In this document: piece by piece, positions 1 to 5,527 of the stretch
Position numbering within the stretch: position 1 is the first letter of the stretch
How the letters are laid out: each line of letters begins with the position of its first letter
Assembly: GCA_020052975.1 (NCBI GenBank)
Contig: JAGVOC010000241.1
Location: 1 to 9,539 of the forward strand
Origin: Desulfobacterales bacterium
GTDB taxonomy: Bacteria; Desulfobacterota; Desulfobacteria; Desulfobacterales; RPRI01
DNA length: 9,539 bases
Direction of reading: 5' to 3'
Position numbers and translations under genes: made by a program
Notes under the pieces: model-generated
The model's input: only the letters and a program-made list of their open reading frames with translations
The model's database searches: none
Told to the model about the DNA's origin: nothing

Positions 1-1
1 C

Positions 2-265
2 TCACAAGGCGGGGTATCGATCCTTTACGGAAAAGAGAAGGCCAGGTTTTTTATTGAGATACGGGATACCGGAAAGGGGATACCTGAGGAGAAGATCCCC
101 CTGATATTCAACCGGTTTTACCGTGTAGAGAAAGCAGATGACGGGGGGCTGGGCCTCGGGCTTGCAATCGTGAAAGAACTGGTGACGGTAATGCACGGTG
201 AAATATTGGTGGAGAGCAAGCCCGGCGAAGGATCACGCTTTGCAATTTATCTGCCTTTGTCATGA
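2..265 (+). CDS. Sensor histidine kinase, C-terminal ATPase end (5' truncated by window)
   Basis: This is the last 87 codons of a two-component sensor kinase; the rest lies upstream of the window. The frame shows the G1 box (DTGKGIP, about residues 23-29 of the fragment), the F box (FNRFYRV, 35-41) and the G2 glycine box (GLGLGLAIVKEL, about 48-59) of the HATPase_c fold. It ends in the usual GEGSRFAIYLPL tail. In this family the domain binds ATP and phosphorylates a conserved histidine in the DHp domain, which passes the phosphate to a response regulator. The DHp and sensor parts are not visible, so the stimulus is unknown. The protein stops directly after the ATPase fold, so there is no C-terminal receiver or Hpt domain. 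The next 390 bases hold no intact gene, so a cognate regulator, if linked, must lie upstream. Confidence 0.95.
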   Translation, partial: SQGGVSILYGKEKARFFIEIRDTGKGIPEEKIPLIFNRFYRVEKADDGGLGLGLAIVKELVTVMHGEILVESKPGEGSRFAIYLPLS

Positions 266-375
266 GTGAGACTTTTCAACACTCTCCTGATATAGATAGG
301 GCATGGCCGAATTTCCGAAGTAAAATAAACCACCTCTGTTCTTATCCCAACCATCCTCTGATTGAAAGTGCATGA

Positions 376-591
376 ATTTTTTATTCAAAGACCTCTGCTT
401 CATCGCAAGTATTGTTTTTCCAAAAGAACAAAAGCAAAACGGAATATGTAAGACCCTACAACATCAAGGTCTTAAAACAGCAAATCAGGACCTATAAGAA
501 ATGGAAAATGCTTGTTGAACGGTGGATAGAACTGTCAATTCTTTACTCTAAATTGAAAATGGACATCGCCAATCAAGCCAAGCTAAAATGA
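376..591 (+). pseudogene. Probable relic of a small transposon/integrase-associated protein (DUF6788-like C-terminus)
   Basis: An open frame without a good start encodes a basic, helical tail. From about base 436 it reads KTEYVRPYNIK, then a segment of the form QIRTYKKWKMLVERWIELS, and ends in SKLKMDIANQAKLK. The pattern 'K-x-x-Y-V, then a Tyr-Lys-Lys/Leu-Val-Glu-x-Trp-Ile helix' resembles the C-terminus of short proteins (DUF6788-like) that are common near transposases and integrases. The N-terminal Cys-containing part expected of such proteins is not seen in any upstream frame. There is no ATG until the middle of the conserved part and no ribosome binding site. I read it as a 5'-truncated remnant. 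The family assignment rests on memory of the pattern and is tentative. The flanking DNA (266-375 and 592-655) shows no gene; the only structure I see is a short GGTAC/GTACC inverted repeat at about 601-626. Confidence 0.35.
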
Positions 592-655
592 TGAGAACTC
601 GGTACTCTTAAGTTAGATATAGGTACCTTGTCCAATTATTAATTTATAAATTGTC

Positions 656-684
656 TTGACAGGATACCTCTTATTTGAATAAAG
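656..684 (+). promoter_or_regulatory. Sigma-70-type promoter for the riboswitch transcript
   Basis: A perfect -35 box TTGACA (656-661) is followed after 17 bases by AATAAA (679-684), a 4-of-6 match to TATAAT. A start about 7 bases downstream would fall at about 691, exactly where the riboswitch P1 helix begins (692). That coincidence supports the call. The -10 element is the weak part; GAATAA two bases earlier is an alternative. Confidence 0.6.
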
Positions 685-690
685 TAAATG

Positions 691-784
691 AGTAAAGGGG
701 AGTAGCTGAATCTGTGGCTATCGTCAGCACGGCCTAAAAATCCGGTACCACTGGTTAGATAAAACTAACAAGCAAGACCTTTAC
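691..784 (+). ncRNA. yybP-ykoY Mn2+ riboswitch aptamer
   Basis: The sequence has both conserved strands of this riboswitch class: AAAGGGGAGTAGC at 694-706 and AGCAAGACCTTTAC at 771-784. The P1 helix is seven Watson-Crick pairs, 692-698 (GTAAAGG) with 778-784 (CCTTTAC). Inside lie the conserved CGTCA (722-726), a CCGG (742-745) on the opposite side of the same arm, the arm's base helix 714-717/748-751 (GTGG/CCAC), and a hairpin 754-758/765-769 (GTTAG/CTAAC) with a 6-base loop. Members of this class bind Mn2+ between the two internal loops and usually switch on Mn2+ exporters (MntP, P-type ATPases, TerC/UPF0016 types). Here the first gene is htpX, which I do not recall as a standard target. The upper arm fold was done by eye and its P3.2 helix looks short. 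Confidence 0.9.
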
Positions 785-822
785 CACGATAAAAGCAGCA
801 TTTCGTGGTGAAGGTCTTTTTT
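774..822 (+). terminator. Riboswitch expression-platform terminator
   Basis: Bases 774-789 (AAGACCTTTACCACGA) pair with 803-818 (TCGTGGTGAAGGTCTT) over 16 positions, with one G-U pair (782/810). The 13-base loop is followed by a six-T run at 817-822, a textbook intrinsic terminator. Its 5' arm contains the whole 3' strand of aptamer helix P1 (778-784), so the two structures exclude each other. Metal-bound aptamer holds P1 and blocks the terminator, which predicts that Mn2+ turns expression ON, as known for this class. Confidence 0.9.
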
Positions 823-831
823 ATGGAAAAA

Positions 832-837
832 AGGAGG
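832..837 (+). promoter_or_regulatory. Ribosome binding site that sets the htpX start
   Basis: AGGAGG lies six bases before the ATG at 844. The frame is open further upstream, with a GTG at 805 and an ATG at 823. However, 805 lies inside the 3' arm of the terminator hairpin, and 823 immediately follows its T run with no Shine-Dalgarno sequence. The 844 start also gives the normal HtpX N-terminus, a few polar residues and then a membrane helix. Confidence 0.85.
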
Positions 838-843
838 AAATGC

Positions 844-1692
844 ATGAACGGATTGAGAACAATGACTTTAATGGTCGCATTAACCTTGTTGCTGGTTTTT
901 GTTGGAGCAGCATTAGGGGGCAAGAATGGCATGACCATTGCCCTTGTCTTTGCATTCGGCATGAACTTCATCACCTATTGGTTTAGTGACAAGATTGTCC
1001 TGAAGATGTACCGTGCACAACAGGTAAGCGAAGCTGAAGCTCCTGAATTATTTGGCATTGTCAGAAGGCTTGCACAAAAGGCAGAGCTTCCCATGTCAAA
1101 AGTCTACATCATGGAAAAGGATCAGCCCAATGCATTTGCCACAGGAAGAAATCCTAAACATGGTGCGGTTGCCGTTACAACCGGCATCATGAAGATTCTT
1201 TCAAGAGAAGAACTTGAAGGTGTTATTGCACATGAACTTGCACATATAAAGCATAGGGATATTCTTGCTGGAACCGTTGCGGCAACGATAGCAGGCGCCA
1301 TAAGCTATCTCGCACAGATGGCTCAGTGGGCAATGATATTCGGCGGAAGAAGTGACAATGAGGAAAAAGGGAGTAATCCCATAACAGCGCTGGTGATGAT
1401 GATAGTCGGCCCTATTGCAGCTATGTTGGTATAGATGGCAATATCACGTTCGAGGGAATATGGTGCAGATGCAGGTGGGGCAAGAATTGCAGGCAATCCG
1501 CTGTACCTTGCAAATGCCCTTAAGAAACTTCATATGGCCTCCCAAAAAATACCAATGGATGCCAATCCGGCGACATCTCATATGTTCATAGTCAGTCCGC
1601 TTTCGGGAGGGGGCATTCTGAAACTTTTCAGCACACATCCACCCATTGAGGAAAGAATTGAACGGCTTAAGTCAATAAAGCCGGGTGCATAA
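844..1692 (+). pseudogene. htpX: HtpX-type M48 zinc metalloprotease, interrupted by one in-frame TAG
   Basis: HtpX is an inner-membrane protease that cleaves damaged or misfolded membrane proteins, overlapping with FtsH in quality control. Reading through codon 197, the gene is a full-length 282-residue homologue. It has two N-terminal membrane segments (about 6-26 and 30-48), the zinc motif HELAH (H130, E131, H134), two further membrane segments (about 141-165 and 179-196) and the third zinc ligand E205 in SRSREYGAD. Codon 197 is TAG (1432-1434), between GPIAAMLV and MAISRSREY. Homologues usually have glutamine here (CAG), so one C-to-T change explains it. The upstream product (196 aa) keeps HExxH but lacks the third ligand and would be inactive alone. 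The downstream piece could only restart at the ATG directly after the stop, which has no clear ribosome binding site. Everything else looks under normal coding constraint, so the lesion is recent, suppressed or a sequencing error. It is the first gene behind the Mn2+ riboswitch. Confidence 0.9.
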
Positions 1693-1710
1693 AATGAAAG
1701 CAGTTAACGA

Positions 1711-1944
1711 ATGAACGCTTTTGTAGGTAAGACTATAAGACAAACAAAGAGACTGATTATAACGGTAATTGGTTTTACAGTACTGCTGATTGGACTGGGA
1801 ATGGTAGTTTTGCCCGGGCCTGCCTTTATTGTTATACCAATTGCATTGGGAATTCTTGCAACTGAATTTATCTGGGCAAAGAAACTGCTCGACAGAATAA
1901 AAAGCAAAGCGTCAAACATGAGAGAGTGGGTATCAAAACAGTGA
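1711..1944 (+). CDS. PGPGW-family small membrane protein
   Basis: A 77-residue protein with a basic N-terminus (GKTIRQTKRL, about 6-15), one or two hydrophobic stretches (about 15-35 and 37-52) and a basic tail. The centre reads VVLPGPAFIVIPIALGILATEF followed by IWAKKLLDR. This is the signature of the putative transmembrane PGPGW family (PF09656), where LPGPG(W) is followed by a second helix and a Glu-Phe-x-Trp-Ala run. Here the motif is PGPAF rather than PGPGW. The function of the family is unknown. The gene starts 18 bases after the htpX stop, so it is probably co-transcribed from the riboswitch. No strong Shine-Dalgarno sequence is visible. A six-codon ORF (1694-1714, MKAVNE) begins just after htpX, and its TGA overlaps this ATG, so translational coupling is possible. 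An upstream in-frame TAA (1705-1707) fixes the start. Confidence 0.8.
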   Translation: MNAFVGKTIRQTKRLIITVIGFTVLLIGLGMVVLPGPAFIVIPIALGILATEFIWAKKLLDRIKSKASNMREWVSKQ

Positions 1945-1981
1945 AGATATAAAGCATGTGATTATGTTTTAGGATAAGGCT

Positions 1982-2002
1982 GAGCCATTAGCTCAATGGC
2001 TC
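1982..2002 (+). repeat. Perfect 8-bp hairpin between the PGPGW and zinc-ribbon genes
   Basis: GAGCCATT (1982-1989) and AATGGCTC (1995-2002) are perfect inverted repeats around a 5-base loop. The nearest T run (2020-2025) is 17 bases further on, too far for a normal intrinsic terminator. It could be an mRNA processing or stability element inside the operon, or a weak attenuator. Its function is not shown. Confidence 0.5.
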
Positions 2003-2042
2003 GATAATGTAATAACCTATTTTTTAAAGAAGGAGGGTTGCT

Positions 2043-2348
2043 ATGCCATTAAAACCAAGTGAACAGGAAGAAGAACATTTTGCAAGAATGGAGTATGAAA
2101 GAAAAAAGAAGATTGAGGAAGAAAAGCACAAGAAACTTGCTGAGGGAGAAAAGAAGAGACTTAAGGAGATCCATTACATGAGATGCCCTAAGTGTGGTAT
2201 GGAGCTTATCGAGATCGACTACAAGGAGATAAAGGTTGATAGATGTTCCGAGTGTGAAGGCATATGGCTTGATGCTGGAGAACTCGAAACAGTGTCAACG
2301 CTCGAGAAATCAGGGCTCGATAAGTTGTTCAGTGTGTTTAAGAAATAA
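2043..2348 (+). CDS. Small zf-TFIIB zinc-ribbon protein
   Basis: A 101-residue soluble protein. Residues 5-45 are very rich in Glu, Lys and Arg, probably one long charged helix or coiled coil. They are followed by a zinc ribbon with ligands C48, C51, C68 and C71 (CPKCGMEL, then CSECEGIWLDAGELE). That second half is the signature of the zf-TFIIB family (PF13453), whose bacterial members are mostly uncharacterised. The start is well supported: AGGAGG at 2031-2036 lies six bases before the ATG. The gene is on the same strand as htpX and the PGPGW gene and ends shortly before a strong hairpin, so it is probably the last gene of that transcript. A role in metal stress or as a metal-sensing adaptor would fit the Mn2+ riboswitch upstream, but that is inference only. 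Confidence 0.88.
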   Translation: MPLKPSEQEEEHFARMEYERKKKIEEEKHKKLAEGEKKRLKEIHYMRCPKCGMELIEIDYKEIKVDRCSECEGIWLDAGELETVSTLEKSGLDKLFSVFKK

Positions 2349-2382
2349 TATGCGCTTAAATAGAGCGATATGAACTGTGGTT

Positions 2383-2408
2383 GTGAGTCCGCATTGATGC
2401 GGACTCAC
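2383..2408 (+). terminator. Strong GC-rich hairpin after the zinc-ribbon gene, possible terminator
   Basis: GTGAGTCCGCAT (2383-2394) and ATGCGGACTCAC (2397-2408) are perfect 12-base inverted repeats; in RNA this would be about 10 pairs with a 6-base loop. The following CAATTTCTATAATG is only moderately T-rich, so termination may be partial. If it is leaky, the ATPase downstream would still be within reach of the riboswitch transcript. It could also act as a bidirectional or stability hairpin. Confidence 0.5.
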
Positions 2409-2515
2409 CAATTTCTATAATGATAACAATTAAAAGGATTAAGAAATTCAGACGATTTAAAATCATTTTTCAGAAAATCTTGCAGTGAATGTGAATTTTA
2501 CAAAAAGGCACAGAA

Positions 2516-2695
2516 ATGCATAAGGCGATATTCTTAGACAGGGATGGTACGATCAATGAAGATGTAGGAGATTTATATTCGCCCGATAAATTGATTTTCA
2601 TTCCCCGAGCGATTGAACCGAATTTCATTGCCGATGATATTTTTGAAGCCTCTCTTTGGATCATGAGCAGAGTAAATGCTGTATCAAAAAAATAA
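2516..2695 (+). pseudogene. gmhB: Internally deleted remnant of a GmhB-type heptose-bisphosphate phosphatase
   Basis: GmhB is a HAD-family phosphatase that removes the 7-phosphate from D-glycero-manno-heptose 1,7-bisphosphate on the way to the lipopolysaccharide inner core. This 59-residue ORF begins as a typical GmhB/HisB-N protein: MHKAIFLDRDGTINED with the catalytic aspartates D8 and D10, then YSPDKLIFIPRAIE. From residue 37 it reads PNFIADDIFEASLWIM, which resembles the extreme C-terminus of the same family (Pro-Asp-x-Ile-Ala-x-Asp-Leu-x-Glu-Ala-x-x-Trp-Ile). The roughly 130 residues between are missing, including the conserved Thr/Ser and Lys loops and the Cys zinc loop of GmhB. An in-frame deletion therefore joined both ends, and catalysis is not expected. 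Its stop codon sits 9 bases before the ATPase start and inside that gene's ribosome-binding region, so any translation could couple to the ATPase. Confidence 0.7.
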
Positions 2696-2704
2696 AGGGG
2701 AAAT

Positions 2705-5410
2705 ATGATCTGGCATCAAAAAGCAATAGCCTCTGTTGTTGAAGAACTGCAAACTTCTTTTCAGGGTATTTCTTCAAAAGAAGCACAAAAGCGTTTTGAA
2801 CAATACGGGTCCAATGAACTAACAGAGAAGAAAAAGAAGACCCCTTTCATGATGTTCCTCGATCAGTTCAGGGACTTCATGATCATTGTTCTTATCGCCG
2901 CTGCGGTTATTTCGGGTTTCATAGGTGACACTATCGATACCATAGCTATTGTGATAATTATCGTACTCAATGCCGTTATCGGATTTATTCAGGAATACAG
3001 GGCAGAAAAAGCAATGTCTGCGTTGAAGAGAATGGCTGCTCCAACCGCAACTGCTATAAGGAACGGATTTCCTGAAAATATACCTGCATCCCATATTGTT
3101 CCCGGTGATGTTGTAGTACTTGAGGCCGGGAAGATTGTTCCTGCTGACATGAGGTTTCTGGAAGCTGCTCAGTTGAAGGTAGAAGAAGCTGCACTTACCG
3201 GTGAATCTGTGCCTGTTGAAAAGCAAATACAGGCATTGCATGATGAGCATCTTCCGATCGGTGACAGGAAGAATATGGCATACAAAGGAACATTCGTTAC
3301 CTATGGACGCGGCATGGGTATTGTAGTAGCAACAGGCATGAATACAGAACTCGGCAGGATTGCCACTATGCTTCAGGAGGGAGAAGAGGTTAAAACACCT
3401 CTCCAAAAAAGACTTGCGGCGTTCGGCAGGAAACTGGCCATTGCAGTTCTTGTCATATGCGCTGTTGTTTTCGGTATCGGTATAATGAGAGGAGAACCGC
3501 TCATGTTAATGCTCCTCACCGCAATCTCCCTTGCAGTAGCGGCAATACCTGAGGCGCTTCCTGCTGTGGTAACGATTTCCCTTGCCCTCGGGGCAAAAAA
3601 GCTGGTAAAGCAGAATGCTCTCATAAGAAAGCTCCCTGCCGTAGAAACACTCGGGTCAGTAACCTATATCTGTTCCGATAAAACAGGAACTCTCACCTTG
3701 AACAAGATGACGGTTGAGGAGATATGGGCAGATGGGAAAATGATTAAGGATTATGAATTAAGGAGTAAAGGTGAAAAAACTGCATCCTTAATCCTTACAC
3801 CGTATCCCATAATGATGATGGCTCTTGCATTAAGTAATGATGCTCAAGCAGATGCTCTTGGCAATGCAATTGGTGACCCGACAGAAATTGCTTTGTATAA
3901 CATTGCAAAGAATAATGGTTTTGATAAGAAGGAGCTTGAAGAGAATTTACCGAGAACTGGTGAAATACCTTTTGATTCTGAAAGAAAGTGTATGACTACG
4001 ATCCACAAAATAGTTAAAAGTGAAAAGTTAAAAGTGAAAAGTGAAGAAACAGAAAAACTCTTAACTCTTAACTCTCAACTCTTAACTTTTGAATTTATAT
4101 CCTTCACCAAAGGTGCAATAGATGTCCTGATTGAAAAATCTGACAACATTCTGACATCAGAAGGGCTGAAGCCGATAGATGCACAGGAGATCATCAGGAT
4201 AAACGAAAGGATGGCTGCCGACGGCTTGAGGGTCCTTTGCATTGCCATGAGAAGCTGGAATAATCTGCCCGATAATATGTTACCGGAAAGCGTTGAAACA
4301 GGACTCACTATTTTAGGTCTTGTTGGCATGATGGACCCCCCGAGGGAAGAAGTTAAAGAGGCTGTATCAATGTGCAAAACAGCAGGAATAATTCCTGTGA
4401 TGATAACAGGCGACCATCCTGTTACAGCTAAGGCAATAGCCGGAAGGCTCGGCATCATTGATGATGACTCAAAGGCAATCATCACGGGAAGAGAGCTTGA
4501 GAAATTAACAGTAGAGGAATTTGAAGCAATGGTTGATCATATCAGGGTTTATGCAAGGGTTGCACCTGAACAGAAACTGAAGATTGTTAAAGCGCTTCAG
4601 GACAAGGGCCAGTTTGTTGCTATGACAGGTGACGGCGTGAATGATGCGCCTGCGTTAAAGATGGCTGACATAGGCGTTGCTATGGGTATTACAGGGACGG
4701 ATGTCTCAAAAGAGGCGTCACACATGATACTCCTCGATGACAATTTTGCCACTATAGTAAAGACAGTAAGGGAAGGAAGAAAGATATATGACAACATCAG
4801 AAAATTCATAAAATATCTGCTTACAACAAATTCAGGAGAGATCTGGACACTTTTCCTTGCTCCCCTGGTTGGTCTGCCGATACCCCTACTGCCTATTCAT
4901 ATACTTTGGATAAATCTCGTGACAGACGGGCTTCCCGCCCTTGCCCTCTCTGCAGAGCCTGCAGAAAGTGACGTGATGAAGAGGCCGCCAAGACATCCAA
5001 AAGAGAGCATATTTGCCCATGGACTTGGTTCTCACGCAATATGGGTTGGCCTTTTAATGGCCGGCATTGTGCTTTTTCTTCAGGCATGGTCGCTGAAAAC
5101 CGAACATGTTCACTGGCAGACAATGGTGTTTACAGTTTTATGTTTAACACAACTTGGTCATGTTCTTGCCATAAGGTCAGAAAAAGAATCGTTGTTCAAG
5201 ATGGGATTATTCTCCAACAAATACCTCCTCGGCGCAGTTGCATTGACTTTTATCCTTCAAATGGCAACCATATATGTGCCATTCTTAAATACAATATTCA
5301 AGACAGAGCCCTTAACTTTAAGTGAATTGACAATTACGATAGTATTATCGTCTGGTGTATTTTTTGCAGTGGAGTTTGAGAAATTAATAAAGCGGCGGAA
5401 GGCTTATTAA
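2705..5410 (+). CDS. P-type cation-transporting ATPase (SERCA/PMR1-like, P2A group)
   Basis: This is an ATP-driven pump of the Ca2+/Mn2+ group in the cytoplasmic membrane, 901 residues, the usual length. In order it has an N-terminal cation-ATPase domain (about 1-70), the actuator motif TGES (165-168), PEALP in helix M4 (E283, matching SERCA E309), the phosphorylated D325 in DKTGTLT, nucleotide-binding KGA (469-471), DPPRE (544-548), TGDGVND (641-647), N709 and E712 in M5, and N737, T740 and D741 in M6. SERCA site II is thus complete, while the M8 site-I glutamate (E908) is replaced by Q816, as expected for pumps moving one ion per cycle. The ATG at 2705 follows AAGGGG by four bases. Residues about 436-462 are encoded by an inserted heptamer-repeat palindrome. 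Homologues of this type are known targets of Mn2+ riboswitches, and one lies about 1.9 kb upstream, so Mn2+ or Ca2+ export is the likely role. The ion is not proven. Confidence 0.93.
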   Translation: MIWHQKAIASVVEELQTSFQGISSKEAQKRFEQYGSNELTEKKKKTPFMMFLDQFRDFMIIVLIAAAVISGFIGDTIDTIAIVIIIVLNAVIGFIQEYRAEKAMSALKRMAAPTATAIRNGFPENIPASHIVPGDVVVLEAGKIVPADMRFLEAAQLKVEEAALTGESVPVEKQIQALHDEHLPIGDRKNMAYKGTFVTYGRGMGIVVATGMNTELGRIATMLQEGEEVKTPLQKRLAAFGRKLAIAVLVICAVVFGIGIMRGEPLMLMLLTAISLAVAAIPEALPAVVTISLALGAKKLVKQNALIRKLPAVETLGSVTYICSDKTGTLTLNKMTVEEIWADGKMIKDYELRSKGEKTASLILTPYPIMMMALALSNDAQADALGNAIGDPTEIALYNIAKNNGFDKKELEENLPRTGEIPFDSERKCMTTIHKIVKSEKLKVKSEETEKLLTLNSQLLTFEFISFTKGAIDVLIEKSDNILTSEGLKPIDAQEIIRINERMAADGLRVLCIAMRSWNNLPDNMLPESVETGLTILGLVGMMDPPREEVKEAVSMCKTAGIIPVMITGDHPVTAKAIAGRLGIIDDDSKAIITGRELEKLTVEEFEAMVDHIRVYARVAPEQKLKIVKALQDKGQFVAMTGDGVNDAPALKMADIGVAMGITGTDVSKEASHMILLDDNFATIVKTVREGRKIYDNIRKFIKYLLTTNSGEIWTLFLAPLVGLPIPLLPIHILWINLVTDGLPALALSAEPAESDVMKRPPRHPKESIFAHGLGSHAIWVGLLMAGIVLFLQAWSLKTEHVHWQTMVFTVLCLTQLGHVLAIRSEKESLFKMGLFSNKYLLGAVALTFILQMATIYVPFLNTIFKTEPLTLSELTITIVLSSGVFFAVEFEKLIKRRKAY
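4016..4090 (+). repeat. Heptamer-repeat palindrome inserted in frame in the ATPase N domain
   Basis: The left arm is four tandem copies of AAAAGTK (4016-4043). After a short spacer (4044-4055) the right arm is five copies of AACTCTT-like units (4056-4090: AACTCTT twice, AACTCTC, AACTCTT, AACTTTT). The right arm is the imperfect reverse complement of the left, so the RNA could fold as a long imperfect hairpin. Translated, it gives [11 protein letters not shown] and [11 protein letters not shown], low-complexity peptide strings I associate with dispersed intergenic repeats of this kind. It sits just before the conserved KGA motif, where homologues have a short loop, and keeps the frame open. 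Confidence 0.85.
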
Positions 5411-5527
5411 GGCTGGGCATTTAATACTGTTTACAGTTGAAAGGGAGAGCATAAATATAGCATTGGACTATTTAAAGAGAGAATCATAGAATAAAGATGC
5501 AATAAATTAAAGGACACGGAGGATGCT

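Noticed and set aside
805..843. Upstream in-frame start codons for htpX (GTG 805, ATG 823)
   Set aside because: They fall within or directly after the riboswitch terminator and have no ribosome binding site; 844 has AGGAGG at the right distance.
1435..1692. A separate 85-residue gene starting after the TAG
   Set aside because: It is the C-terminal part of htpX in the same frame, including the third zinc ligand, with no ribosome binding site of its own.
1982..2026. Intrinsic terminator after the PGPGW gene
   Set aside because: The hairpin is perfect, but the T run is 17 bases away, so it is listed only as a hairpin.
2819..3406. Minus-strand 195-residue open frame inside the ATPase
   Set aside because: It is antisense to strongly conserved pump sequence, Cys/His/Asn-rich and without recognisable motifs.
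4016..4090. CRISPR-like or minisatellite array
   Set aside because: Units are 7 bases with no spacers, and the two halves are inverted relative to each other. It is a repeat palindrome inside a coding gene.
5041..5325. Plus-strand 94-residue frame overlapping the ATPase 3' end
   Set aside because: The ATPase frame here is conserved membrane sequence; the overlapping frame has no ribosome binding site or motif.
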